Assembly (NCBI RefSeq): GCF_900105125.1
Contig: NZ_LT629750.1
Coordinates: 7,467,001-7,531,000 of the forward strand
Direction of reading: 5' to 3'
Origin: Bradyrhizobium canariense
GTDB taxonomy: Bacteria > Pseudomonadota > Alphaproteobacteria > Rhizobiales > Xanthobacteraceae
DNA: 64,000 nucleotides
Notes under the pieces: model-generated
Databases searched by the model: none
Told to the model about the DNA's origin: nothing
The model's input: only the letters and a program-made list of their open reading frames with translations
Program-made: the position numbers and the translations under genes
Shown: in pieces, positions 8,042-16,599 of the stretch
Layout: each line of letters starts with the position of its first letter
Numbering within the stretch: the stretch's first letter is position 1

Positions 8042-11000
8042 ATGAGTCTGTCAAGCCCGTTCGTCCGCAGGCCTGTCGCTACAACGCTGCTGACGTTCGG
8101 GTTGGTCGCTGCCGGCGTTGTCGCGTTTTTCAAGCTGCCGGTCTCGCCGCTGCCCGATGTGGATATCCCGACCATTTCGGTGCAAGCGACCCTGCCAGGT
8201 GCAAGCCCCGAAGATGTAGCGACCACGGTTGCGAGTCCGCTGGAACGCCATCTCGGCCAGATCGCCGATGTCACCGAGATGACATCATCGAGTTCGCTCG
8301 GCTCCGCGCGCATCAATCTGCAGTTCGGCATCAATCGCAACATCAACGGCGCCGCGCGCGACGTCCAGGCGGCGATCAACGCGTCGCGCGCCGATTTGCC
8401 GACCGCGTTACGGAGCAATCCCACCTACCGCAAGTTCAATCCTGCCTCGGCACCGATCCTCATTTATACGCTGACATCGAATACGCTGACGCCCGCCGAA
8501 CTTTATGACGCCGCTTCGACCGTGCTGGCGCAGAAGCTGTCGCAGGTCGAAGGCGTCGGCGAGGTCAGCGTCAGCGGTGGATCGCTGCCGGCCGTGCGCG
8601 TCGAGCTCACGCCGCAAGCGCTCTACAAATACGGCATCGGCCTGGAAGACATCCGCGCTGCGCTCGGCAGCGCCAATGCCCACAGTCCGAAGGGGGGCAT
8701 CGACGCCGGAGACCAGCGCTATCAGATCTATTCCAACGACCAGGCCACAAAGGCGGCGGACTACAAACCGCTGGTGGTCGCTTATCGCAACGGCGCCGCG
8801 GTGCGGCTGACGGACGTCGGCGAGGTGCTCGATTCCGTCGAGAACCTGCGCAATCTCGGTCTTTCCAACGGCAAGCTGGCGGTCATGATGATCGTATACC
8901 GGCAGCCAGGCAGCAACATCATCGGGATGGTCGATCGCGTGAAGTCGCTGATGCCGCAATTGCGGGCATCGGTCTCGCCCGCGATCGACATCAATCTCGC
9001 AGTTGATCGCTCGATCACGATCCGGGCCTCGCTGCGGGACGTCGAAATCACGCTCATCATCGCCGTGATTCTGGTCATCCTCGTGGTGTTTGCATTTCTG
9101 CGCAGCGGGCGGGCGACGCTGGTGCCGGTGGTTGCGGTGTCGGTATCCCTGATCGCGACCTTTGCGGTCATGTATCTGCTCGGATACAGCCTCAACATCT
9201 TTTCGCTGATGGCGCTCACGGTCGCGACCGGATTCGTCGTCGATGACGCCATTGTCGTGCTGGAAAACATTTCCCGCCATCTGGATGCAGGAAAGTCGGC
9301 GCTGGAGGCCGCGCTGGAGGGGGCCAGGGAGGTCGGCTTCACGGTGCTGTCGATGAGTGTTTCGCTGATCGCCGTATTTGTCCCGATCCTGCTGATGGGC
9401 GGCCTCGTCGGTCGGCTGTTCCGTGAATTCGCCGTGACGATCACCGTTGCCATCGTGATCTCGCTGGTGGTTTCGCTGACCACAACGCCGATGATGTGTG
9501 CGGTGCTGCTGCGCGGCGAGCGCGGCCGGCCGCACGGACGGGTCTATCGTGTGAGCGAACGCATCTTCGAGGCGATGCTGAGCGGCTATCGGCGGACGCT
9601 GACCGTTGCGCTGCGTCACCCGCGCTCGGTGATGCTGGCTCTGGCTACGGTCCTCGGCCTGAATTTCTATCTCTACGGGGTCGTTCCGAAGGGCTTCGTC
9701 CCGCAACAGGACACCGGGCTGTTGGTCGGCTCGATCCAGGCCGATCAAAGCATCTCATTTCAACTGATGCAGCGAAAGCTCACCCAACTCGTCGGCATCG
9801 TCAGAGACGATCCGGCGGTCGATACCGCCGTCGGCTTCACCGGTGGCGGCGTGGGGCCGGGCGGGGGCTCGACTAATTCCGGCACCGTGTTCGTCTCCTT
9901 GAAGCCGCTTCGCGACCGCAAGCTGTCCGCCGATCAGGTGATCGGCCGGCTGCGGAGCAAGCTCACCGCGGTGCCGGGTGCCACGCTTTTCCTGCAGGCG
10001 GTGGGAGATCTCGGCGGCGGCGGACGATCGAGCAGCGCACAGTATCAGTACACGCTGCAGGGATCGACGTTCGAAGAGCTGAATGAATGGACGCAGAAGA
10101 TCGTCGCTGCGCTTCAGACCGCGCCGGCCCTCGTCGACGTCAGCAGTGACCAGCAGGACAAGGGCCTCCAGGCCAATCTGGTTATCGACCGCGATGCCGC
10201 CGCGCGGCTCGGGATCACGATCAGCCAGATTGACAACACGCTCTACGATGCCTTCGGTCAGCGGCAGGTCTCGACGATCTATGTGGCGCGCAACCAGTAC
10301 CACGTGATCATGGAGGTGGCGCCCGAGTACTGGCAGAATCCGCAGACGCTAAAGGATGTCTATGTCAGCACCTCTGGTGGATCGGCAAGCGGCTCGCAAA
10401 CTACCAATGCCGTGCCCGGCACCGTCGTGTCGTCGGCAAACGCCGAGTCGGTGAATTCGGTTGCGGCCAGTGCGGTCCGAAATCTTGCGACCAACTCGAT
10501 CGGCGCCACCGGCAAAAGCGGGTCGTCGACCGGGACAGCGGTCAGCACCAGCGAAGAGCGAATGATTCCGCTGTCGAGCGTCGCCAGGTTCGGGCAAGGC
10601 CAGACATTGCTCGTGGTCAACCATCAGGACGGCCTGGTCGCGAACACGATCTCGTTCAATCTCCCGCCCGGCGTCTCGCTGAGCACGGCGGTTGCGACGA
10701 TCGAGGCGACCATGCGCCGGATCGAGGTTCCCCGGACGGTCGTCGGCTCATTCGCAGGCGCCGCCAAGTACTTTCAGGAATCGATGAGCAGTGAGCCATT
10801 TCTTGTTCTTGGGGCGCTCGCGACGATCTATATCTCGCTCGGGATGCTCTATGAGAGCTTTGTCCATCCGCTGACGATCCTGTCCACGCTGCCTTCGGCC
10901 GGTGTCGGTGCGATTCTGGCGCTGATGCTGTTTCACACCGAGTTCGACATCATTGCGATGATTGGGGTGATCCTGCTGGTCGGGATCGTGAAAAAGAACG

Positions 11001-11326
11001 CGATCATGATGATCGATTTCGCGCTCGACGCCGAGCGCTTGCGCGGTCTGTCACCGGCCGATGCAATCTACGAAGCCTGCCTGCTGCGCTTCCGGCCGAT
11101 CATGATGACCACCATGGCGTCCTTGCTCGGCGCGGTGCCGCTGATCGTCGGGATGGGCGAAGGCAGCGAGTTCCGGCAGCCGCTCGGCATCGCGATCGCT
11201 GGCGGGCTGGTTCTCAGCCAGATCCTGACCCTCTACACCACACCCGTTGTCTATCTGTATCTCGATCGCTTCCGGCATTGGAGCAGGCGGCTGCGGCGGG
11301 GCCGTCCATCGATGCGCCCAAACTGA
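8042..11326 (+). CDS. RND-family efflux pump permease (AcrB/MdtB-like)
   Basis: Inner-membrane proton-driven exporter of 1094 residues, hydrophobe-amphiphile efflux type. The N-terminus MSLSSPFVRRPVATTLLTFG matches the family's first TM helix. Two large periplasmic loops, the RND repeat (IAVILVILVVFAFLRSGRAT; FVVDDAIVVLENISRH with the proton-relay Asp pair) and the second half (ILLVGIVKKNAIMMIDFAL) are present. It is about 60 residues longer than usual because of a Ser/Thr/Ala-rich insert at about residues 777-840, just before ERMIPLSSVARF. No membrane-fusion or outer-membrane partner gene is adjacent, so partners must be encoded elsewhere. The ribosome-binding site is weak. Confidence 0.93.
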   Translation: MSLSSPFVRRPVATTLLTFGLVAAGVVAFFKLPVSPLPDVDIPTISVQATLPGASPEDVATTVASPLERHLGQIADVTEMTSSSSLGSARINLQFGINRNINGAARDVQAAINASRADLPTALRSNPTYRKFNPASAPILIYTLTSNTLTPAELYDAASTVLAQKLSQVEGVGEVSVSGGSLPAVRVELTPQALYKYGIGLEDIRAALGSANAHSPKGGIDAGDQRYQIYSNDQATKAADYKPLVVAYRNGAAVRLTDVGEVLDSVENLRNLGLSNGKLAVMMIVYRQPGSNIIGMVDRVKSLMPQLRASVSPAIDINLAVDRSITIRASLRDVEITLIIAVILVILVVFAFLRSGRATLVPVVAVSVSLIATFAVMYLLGYSLNIFSLMALTVATGFVVDDAIVVLENISRHLDAGKSALEAALEGAREVGFTVLSMSVSLIAVFVPILLMGGLVGRLFREFAVTITVAIVISLVVSLTTTPMMCAVLLRGERGRPHGRVYRVSERIFEAMLSGYRRTLTVALRHPRSVMLALATVLGLNFYLYGVVPKGFVPQQDTGLLVGSIQADQSISFQLMQRKLTQLVGIVRDDPAVDTAVGFTGGGVGPGGGSTNSGTVFVSLKPLRDRKLSADQVIGRLRSKLTAVPGATLFLQAVGDLGGGGRSSSAQYQYTLQGSTFEELNEWTQKIVAALQTAPALVDVSSDQQDKGLQANLVIDRDAAARLGITISQIDNTLYDAFGQRQVSTIYVARNQYHVIMEVAPEYWQNPQTLKDVYVSTSGGSASGSQTTNAVPGTVVSSANAESVNSVAASAVRNLATNSIGATGKSGSSTGTAVSTSEERMIPLSSVARFGQGQTLLVVNHQDGLVANTISFNLPPGVSLSTAVATIEATMRRIEVPRTVVGSFAGAAKYFQESMSSEPFLVLGALATIYISLGMLYESFVHPLTILSTLPSAGVGAILALMLFHTEFDIIAMIGVILLVGIVKKNAIMMIDFALDAERLRGLSPADAIYEACLLRFRPIMMTTMASLLGAVPLIVGMGEGSEFRQPLGIAIAGGLVLSQILTLYTTPVVYLYLDRFRHWSRRLRRGRPSMRPN

Positions 11327-11501
11327 CGCCCTGATCGGACGCGGATTGCCGGGTTGCCTGAACGTCGCGCTCGGCGCATTCTCAATTCGGTCATCAAGGC
11401 AGGTTCGGGAACGGGCCATCTCACGCTCCCAATGTCACCAGCGCACCGTCCCAACTCAGCATTGGCGTCGGGCAGGTTGAGGCCGAGGATAAGGGCGCGG
11501 A

Positions 11502-11630
11502 TTAAATTCCAAGAAGCCAAACCGCCACAATGGCTCCGAGCACCGCCAATCCGCTGACGGTCCAGCCGGTCACATAGCCCGGCCCGTTCGTTTCGGGTCT
11601 GCCGACCATGGAGTCATCCCAGTGGTTCAT
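11502..11630 (-). CDS. Small single-pass membrane protein (42 residues)
   Basis: A short reading frame starting MNHWDDSMVGRPETNG and ending in a hydrophobic helix (SGLAVLGAIVAVWLLG) then Ile-stop. The support is a strong ribosome-binding site, GGGAGGG, 4 bases before the ATG, plus the clean architecture of a polar N-terminus and one C-terminal TM segment, seen in many short alphaproteobacterial membrane proteins. The flanking 11327-11832 region has no other gene I can support. No function can be assigned; it could be a stress-induced membrane peptide. Conservation in related genomes would settle whether it is real. Confidence 0.6.
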   Translation of the reverse strand: MNHWDDSMVGRPETNGPGYVTGWTVSGLAVLGAIVAVWLLGI

Positions 11631-11731
11631 AACACCCTCCCAGAGATTGCCCGCCGTAAGTGAGTCGGCGCGACACGCTCAAGGTTCAAACCCGCCGTTC
11701 GCTCCGGCTATCTCCCGGGAAGCAGGACGTC

Positions 11732-11760
11732 GGGAGTTCCAGTCTCTCACTGGGCTACCA
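11732..11760 (+). other. tRNA 3'-end-like sequence (possible relic)
   Basis: The stretch resembles a tRNA T-arm and acceptor end: GGGAG, loop TTCCAGT, CTCTC, then ACTGGGC and a CCA at 11758-11760. A second T-loop-like string (GGTTCAAACCC) is at 11683-11693. No matching 5' acceptor strand (GCCCAGT-like) or anticodon arm is found upstream, and the T-loop has C where G or A is usual. It is therefore not a functional tRNA. It may be a decayed tRNA end or old attachment site, or chance. Confidence 0.25.
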
Positions 11761-11835
11761 GCCGATGTGCCCAAGCTTTGATTGTGGCAGCCTTGCTGAC
11801 TGGAAAACGGACGGCTCGCGGCGCATATTGCTTTG

Positions 11836-12096
11836 ATGGTGCGACTTGACGAATATCTCACCACCGCGGAATTTAGTGCCCTTGAAGCAATCAGGGACGG
11901 TAAAAAACGGCCTATATCAAAGGACCATCGCGACCACCTGCTTGAACTCGGCTACATTCAGGAATCCTCGCAGGAATCCTCGCAGGAAGCCTCGGAAAAC
12001 GTAGCGATCACGGACGCGGGTCAAATGCGACTTGCGCTGGGAATATGCACCCCAAACGCCAGCGCGACCACAACCAGCCGGGCTAAGTCGACCTAG
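11836..12096 (+). CDS. Small hypothetical protein with a Gln-Glu-Ser repeat
   Basis: An 86-residue protein beginning MVRLDEYLTTAEFSALEAI; a TTG one codon upstream could also start it. The order helix (AEFSALEAIRDGK), helix (DHRDHLLELGYIQ), then ITDAGQMRLALG resembles a minimal winged-helix domain of the sort seen in short rhizobial hypothetical proteins. A tandem 12-bp repeat (about 11961-11996) encodes the run QESSQESSQEAS in the predicted wing loop. No function is assigned. It stands alone, facing the convergent LysR gene. Confidence 0.5.
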   Translation: MVRLDEYLTTAEFSALEAIRDGKKRPISKDHRDHLLELGYIQESSQESSQEASENVAITDAGQMRLALGICTPNASATTTSRAKST

Positions 12097-12253
12097 CGAA
12101 ACGAGGAGCGGCCGAGCGATCATACTCCGCTTGGGCGGCGTTGTGGTTTTCCGGAGGAAAGATACGCTTTCAAGAGCGGGTCTCGCGCGCAGCTCTCAAC
12201 TTTTGTTCGCCTCAGGGATCGCGGTCTCGGTTGCACTTGCTCAAAGCGAAAAC

Positions 12254-13162
12254 TTATCGCCGCGAACCCTGCGAGGCTACCTTGAAGCCGGCATGGATAG
12301 TGTCGAGAAATTCCGAAACCACGCCGGGCAATACACGGCCCTCGCGCGTGCAGATGTCGACTGACGATGCGGACAGCATCGGATCCGACACGGGAATGGC
12401 GACGACCCGCTTGGCCTCGATATCCGATTTGGCGGCGAGGGAAGGCAGGATGGTGACGCCCGATCCTGCACGTGCAAACGCACGCATGGCTTCGATGGAA
12501 TTCGTCTCCAGTGCGATGTTGACGCGCAACTGGTCGACATGACAGGCCGCATCCATGACCTGTCGAATGCCAAAAGTGCGCTCAGGAAGCGCCAGCGGGT
12601 ACTTGGCAATCTCCCGTAAGGTCAAAACCCGGCTTTTGGCCAACGGATGTCGTCGGGTGCAGATCAGGTTGAGAGGATCCGGAATCCGAAGCGCGATACG
12701 GACGCCCGCGACCGGCAGCGATTGAAAGGCGATACCGATGTCCGCTTCGCCGTCGCGCACCGCCTGCATCACCGTATGGGTGCCCATCGATCTTACGCTG
12801 TAAGTAATCTCGGGAAATTTCCGACGAAAGCCCAGCAGCACATCGAACAGCGGACCCGCTATGATTCCCTCGATGCTGCAGATGCGGATATGTCCGCGCT
12901 TTATTCCCTTCAGCGCATCGATCTCGAGTTGCGTATTGTCGCCTTCCGCCAGCACGCTTTGCGCATAGCGCAGGTAGATCTCTCCGGCCGCGGTCAGTCC
13001 CATCCCGCGCGCATGTCGTTCGAACAACGGCGTGCCGGCATCTTCCTCGGAAATCTGGATGTGACGACTGATGGCCGAGGCGGCCACGTGGAGCCGCTCC
13101 GATGCCCCGCGGATCGATCCCGAACGGGCGACTTCAACGAAGTACTTCAGCGGATTGAACAT
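12254..13162 (-). CDS. LysR-family transcriptional regulator
   Basis: A 302-residue LysR-type regulator. The N-terminal winged helix-turn-helix covers roughly residues 1-60 (FVEVARSGSIRGASERLHVAASAISRHIQ, split over the helix pair) and leads to TPLFERHARGMGLTAAGE. The rest is a periplasmic-binding-like effector domain (RGHIRICSIEGIIAGPL, then GEADIGIAF). It is divergent from the aldehyde dehydrogenase gene with a short gap carrying the inverted repeat at 13186-13200. It therefore probably controls that gene and the ABC-importer operon beyond it, and itself. The effector is unknown and may be the transported acid or its aldehyde. Confidence 0.92.
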   Translation of the reverse strand: MFNPLKYFVEVARSGSIRGASERLHVAASAISRHIQISEEDAGTPLFERHARGMGLTAAGEIYLRYAQSVLAEGDNTQLEIDALKGIKRGHIRICSIEGIIAGPLFDVLLGFRRKFPEITYSVRSMGTHTVMQAVRDGEADIGIAFQSLPVAGVRIALRIPDPLNLICTRRHPLAKSRVLTLREIAKYPLALPERTFGIRQVMDAACHVDQLRVNIALETNSIEAMRAFARAGSGVTILPSLAAKSDIEAKRVVAIPVSDPMLSASSVDICTREGRVLPGVVSEFLDTIHAGFKVASQGSRR

Positions 13163-13185
13163 GACCGGCCTCTGTTCGAATTATG

Positions 13186-13200
13186 AGAACACTAAGTTCT
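13186..13200. promoter_or_regulatory. Inverted repeat AGAAC-N5-GTTCT, candidate LysR operator
   Basis: A perfect 5-bp inverted repeat, AGAAC ACTAA GTTCT, lies in the short divergent gap just upstream of the LysR gene start. This is where LysR-type regulators bind for autorepression and activation of the divergent gene. The repeat is seen directly; binding is inferred. Confidence 0.5.
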
Positions 13201-13279
13201 GTTTTTTCTGTTTGCAAGATCGATGGCCTTCACCCAACGTCGTTCCGCGGCCAGTCTTCAAGACATCGGGATGACGTTG

Positions 13280-14749
13280 ATGAATACGCAGAACTCGCAG
13301 ATTGATCTGATCAGATCGCCGTACGACGGCGCCGTCGTTGGCGAGATGCCGATCGCGAATGAGAATGACATCGAAGCTGCAATTATTGCAGCCCAGCGCG
13401 GCTTTGAGACAATGCGTCGGCTGCCGCGGTTTGTACGCGCCGATATCCTGCAACGTGCCTCGGAGATTTTGCGCACGCGACGCGACGAAGTCGTGCGGGT
13501 GATCTCTTCGGAGGCAGGCAAGCCTCTTTTTGATGCAAGGGGCGAAGTTTCGCGCGCGATATTCAATCTTTCCAACGCGGCGTCCGAAGCGCGGCGGATC
13601 GCCGGCGAGGAAGTTCCGCTCGACATGGATGCGGGGATCTTCGAATATCAGACCACCGGCGCGGGTGGTGCGCGCATCGATCTGAGCCAGGCAGATGCCG
13701 AACAATTACAGGCCGCATCCCGCCGCATCGGTATCGCCCGTCGGTTTCCGATCGGTCCGATTCTGGCAATTGCGCCTTTCAACTTTCCGCTGAACCTGGT
13801 GCTGCATAAAGTTGCACCGGCGCTGGCGGTAGGAAATAGCGTGGTGTTGAAGCCGGCGCCGCAAACACCGCTTACGTCGCTGCTGCTGGCGGATATTTTG
13901 CGGGAAGCGGGGTTGCCTGAAGGCGCCCTGACCGTCGTTCATTGCCCGGTGCCGCTGGCCGAGAAGATGGTCAGGGACGAGCGCTTTGAAATGGTCACCT
14001 TCACCGGATCGGCAAAGGTCGGATGGCATATCAAGGCCATCGCAGGACGCAAAAGGGTCGCGCTCGAACTGGGAGGCAATGCCGCGGTCCTGGTGTGCAA
14101 GGACGCGGACCTTGATCTGGCCGCCACGCGTTGCGTCCGCGGCGGGGTCGTATATGGCGGTCAATATTGCATCGGTGTGCAACGTATTCTGGTCGAGCAG
14201 GAAGTTCATGATGATTTTCTGGCCCGCTTGCTCGACAGGGTGGCCGCGTGCCGCGTCGGTAATCCCGGTGAAGAAGGCGTCGACGTGGGACCGGTGATCG
14301 ACGAGGGTTCGGCCAAGCGTATCCAGAGTTGGGTCGACCAGGCGCAGGCCATGGGCGCCACGGTGTTGGCGGGAGGCACACGGGATCGCGCGGTGGTTCA
14401 ACCAACCGTGCTTGGCAACACCCGGGCCGGGATGACGATCGAGGACGAGGAAGTCTTCGGCCCTGTGCTGACGGTCAATCCCTTCAGCAAATTCTCCGAA
14501 GCTGTGACCCGGGCGAATGCCACGCGGTACGGCCTGCAGGGTGGACTTTTCACCAACGATCTCCGGCAGGCCTTCAGAGCGCTGGAGGATTGGGATGTCG
14601 GCGGATTGATGGTCAACGATGTACCGATTTACCGGATCGACAACATGCCGTTCGGCGGCTGGAAGGAATCCGGCCTTGGGCGCGAAGGCACGCGTTACGC
14701 CATGCACGAGATGAGCGAAATCAAGCACCTGGTCATCAATTACAACTGA
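13280..14749 (+). CDS. NAD(P)-dependent aldehyde dehydrogenase
   Basis: Oxidises an aldehyde to the acid; 489 residues from this start. Catalytic Glu263 lies in ALELGGNA and the nucleophile Cys297 in GGQYCIGVQ. The C-terminus has the EEVFGPVLTVNPF and PFGGWKESGLGREG motifs of the superfamily. In-frame ATGs at 13223 and 13271 are alternatives. I prefer 13280 (MNTQNSQIDLIRSPYDG) because a GGGATGA precedes it and the extra N-terminal residues look non-family. The gene heads a rightward series (48 bp before the binding-protein gene) and is divergent from the LysR regulator. The context suggests an aromatic or related aldehyde made from the imported compound. Confidence 0.92.
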   Translation: MNTQNSQIDLIRSPYDGAVVGEMPIANENDIEAAIIAAQRGFETMRRLPRFVRADILQRASEILRTRRDEVVRVISSEAGKPLFDARGEVSRAIFNLSNAASEARRIAGEEVPLDMDAGIFEYQTTGAGGARIDLSQADAEQLQAASRRIGIARRFPIGPILAIAPFNFPLNLVLHKVAPALAVGNSVVLKPAPQTPLTSLLLADILREAGLPEGALTVVHCPVPLAEKMVRDERFEMVTFTGSAKVGWHIKAIAGRKRVALELGGNAAVLVCKDADLDLAATRCVRGGVVYGGQYCIGVQRILVEQEVHDDFLARLLDRVAACRVGNPGEEGVDVGPVIDEGSAKRIQSWVDQAQAMGATVLAGGTRDRAVVQPTVLGNTRAGMTIEDEEVFGPVLTVNPFSKFSEAVTRANATRYGLQGGLFTNDLRQAFRALEDWDVGGLMVNDVPIYRIDNMPFGGWKESGLGREGTRYAMHEMSEIKHLVINYN

Positions 14750-14797
14750 AGTGCGCGAGAAAAGACTTCGCTTGATGATCCCAAAGGAGAGCTACCG

Positions 14798-15817
14798 ATG
14801 AGATTTATGCAGACAATCTTCTCTGTTGCAATTCTCGCTCTTGCCCGTCTTGTCGTCCCTCAACAGGCGTTGGCTGAGCAGGCCGACCTTCGGATCACCA
14901 TTCCCGTCAAGGCTCTGCTTTATTATCCGGTGTTTGCCGCAAAGGACCTCGGATATTTCTCCGAGGAGGGCATCAACATGGACATCGTCGTCACGCAGGG
15001 CGATGGGCCCGACGTCGATGCCCTGATTGCGGGAAGTGTCCAGTTCGCGGCGACGACGCCGAACCGGCTGCTCACAGCCTATGAGCAGGGCAAATCGCTG
15101 CTCGGGGTGATGACGATCAGCAAGCGGATAGCCATAAATTGTTTCATGAACAAGGAGAAGGCGGATGCTCTCGGCGTGACCGAGAGCACGCCGATCGCCG
15201 AGAAATTCCAGAAGCTCAAGGGGCTGACGATCGGAGGCACCCGACCGGGCGCCTTCACCAATCTGCTTGCGGCCGATTATATCAAGCGCGGCGGCATGGT
15301 GCCGCAGCAGGACGCAAGGGTGATTGGTGTTGGCGCTGGTCCGGCGATGCTGGCGGCGCTGGAGAACAAGCAGATCGACGTCGGCTGCATCGCCAGCCCA
15401 ACGCCGGAAATTGCCGTTTCGCGCGGCAAATCGATCATGTTCATGAACAACACGCTTGGATGGGACAAGGAATTCGAGGAGTTTCTCTTCGCGGTCCTTT
15501 ATGTGAGGCCCGATTATGCGAAGGCCAATCCTGAAACAGTGCGCAAGGTTATCAGGGCATTGCAGAAGGCAAACGCCTACATCATCAATACGCCATTCGA
15601 TCAACAGTTGACGTTGCTCCAAAAGGAATATGGCGAGTTGGATCCGGCGATCCTCCGGGACGCGCTGACCAACACCCAATCGGCGATCGAACCGTCAGGC
15701 AAAATCTCGCAGCGCTCCGTGGAAGCCGCCGAGAAGCTGTTCATCTCGGTTGGGGTGCTGAGCAAGCCAATTCCCTGGGATGCCGTGACGGACAACTCCT
15801 TCCTTGCGAAGCCGTAG
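14798..15817 (+). CDS. NMT1/THI5-like ABC transporter substrate-binding protein
   Basis: Periplasmic binding protein (339 residues) of the nitrate/sulfonate/taurine ABC class. It has a Sec signal peptide (MRFMQTIFSVAILALARLVV, cleaved near QALA-EQ). The mature start DLRITIPVKALLYYPVFAA leads into AKDLGYFSEEGINMDIV, the signature of NMT1-type proteins. An AAAGGAG ribosome-binding site precedes the ATG. The ATPase gene follows after only 11 bp, so the three transporter genes form one operon. The family carries sulfonates, pyrimidine precursors and aromatic acids such as phthalates; the ligand here is unresolved. Confidence 0.92.
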   Translation: MRFMQTIFSVAILALARLVVPQQALAEQADLRITIPVKALLYYPVFAAKDLGYFSEEGINMDIVVTQGDGPDVDALIAGSVQFAATTPNRLLTAYEQGKSLLGVMTISKRIAINCFMNKEKADALGVTESTPIAEKFQKLKGLTIGGTRPGAFTNLLAADYIKRGGMVPQQDARVIGVGAGPAMLAALENKQIDVGCIASPTPEIAVSRGKSIMFMNNTLGWDKEFEEFLFAVLYVRPDYAKANPETVRKVIRALQKANAYIINTPFDQQLTLLQKEYGELDPAILRDALTNTQSAIEPSGKISQRSVEAAEKLFISVGVLSKPIPWDAVTDNSFLAKP

Positions 15818-15828
15818 AACCGGACATC

Positions 15829-16599
15829 ATGCTGCGCATCAATGATGTATCGAAGCGTTTTGTCGGACGCGACAAAATCACAACGGCGATCGAGGGCGTA
15901 ACCCTCGACGTCGCGGCGGGCGAATTCATTACCCTGGTGGGTCCGAGCGGGTGCGGGAAGTCCACCATCCTGAATATCATTTCCGGACTCATGCCGGCGA
16001 CCGAGGGCGAGACCATCGTCGATGGTAAAATCCTTCGGGGAGTGACGCGCGACGTCGGATACGTCACGCAGCAGCCAAACCTGATGCCCTGGCGAAACTT
16101 GATCGACAATGTCAGCTTTCCGCTGGAGATCGATGGCGTTTCGCGGCCCGAACGCTATCGCAGGGCCCGCGAGCTTATCAGGCTGGTCGGACTTGAGGGC
16201 TTTGAGGGCGCATATCCGAATGAACTGTCGGGCGGGATGCGCCAGAGAGCCAATATCGTCCGCACGATGATTTATGAACCGAAGGTCATCCTGATGGATG
16301 AGCCGTTTGGTCCGCTTGATGCACAAACCCGCGTGGTGCTGCAGGACCTGTTGCTCAATCTATGGACGCGAACCGGTGTCACGATCGTGTTCATCACGCA
16401 CGATCTGCAGGAAGCGATCGGCTTGGGAGACCGCGTCGTTCTATTGAGCGCCAGACCCGGACGCGTGGCTCGAATTGAGCAGGTGCCGCTCCCGAGGCCA
16501 AGAGACGTATTCAAGATGCACGACAGCCGGGAGTTCAGAGAACTTTACGACCGGTTGTGGCTTGAGCTGGAGCGACAGGTGAAGGGGTCCCATGTCTGA
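15829..16599 (+). CDS. ABC transporter ATP-binding protein (SsuB/TauB type)
   Basis: A 256-residue cytoplasmic ATPase that powers the importer. It has Walker A GPSGCGKSTI (about residues 42-51), Q-loop YVTQQPNLMPWRN, signature LSGGMRQR, Walker B VILMDEPFGPLD and the H-loop FITHDLQEAIGL. The length and the MPWRN Q-loop context are typical of nitrate/sulfonate/taurine transport ATPases. It overlaps the start of the permease gene by 8 bp, indicating coupled translation. Upstream lies the binding protein, downstream the permease and the decarboxylase-like gene. Confidence 0.94.
   Translation: MLRINDVSKRFVGRDKITTAIEGVTLDVAAGEFITLVGPSGCGKSTILNIISGLMPATEGETIVDGKILRGVTRDVGYVTQQPNLMPWRNLIDNVSFPLEIDGVSRPERYRRARELIRLVGLEGFEGAYPNELSGGMRQRANIVRTMIYEPKVILMDEPFGPLDAQTRVVLQDLLLNLWTRTGVTIVFITHDLQEAIGLGDRVVLLSARPGRVARIEQVPLPRPRDVFKMHDSREFRELYDRLWLELERQVKGSHV

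Noticed and set aside
8408..9748. A 446-codon frame antisense to the RND pump
   Set aside because: No family character; the RND gene on the other strand is unambiguous.
11641..11760. A complete tRNA gene
   Set aside because: Only 3'-end-like parts are present; the 5' acceptor strand, D-arm and anticodon arm are not found.
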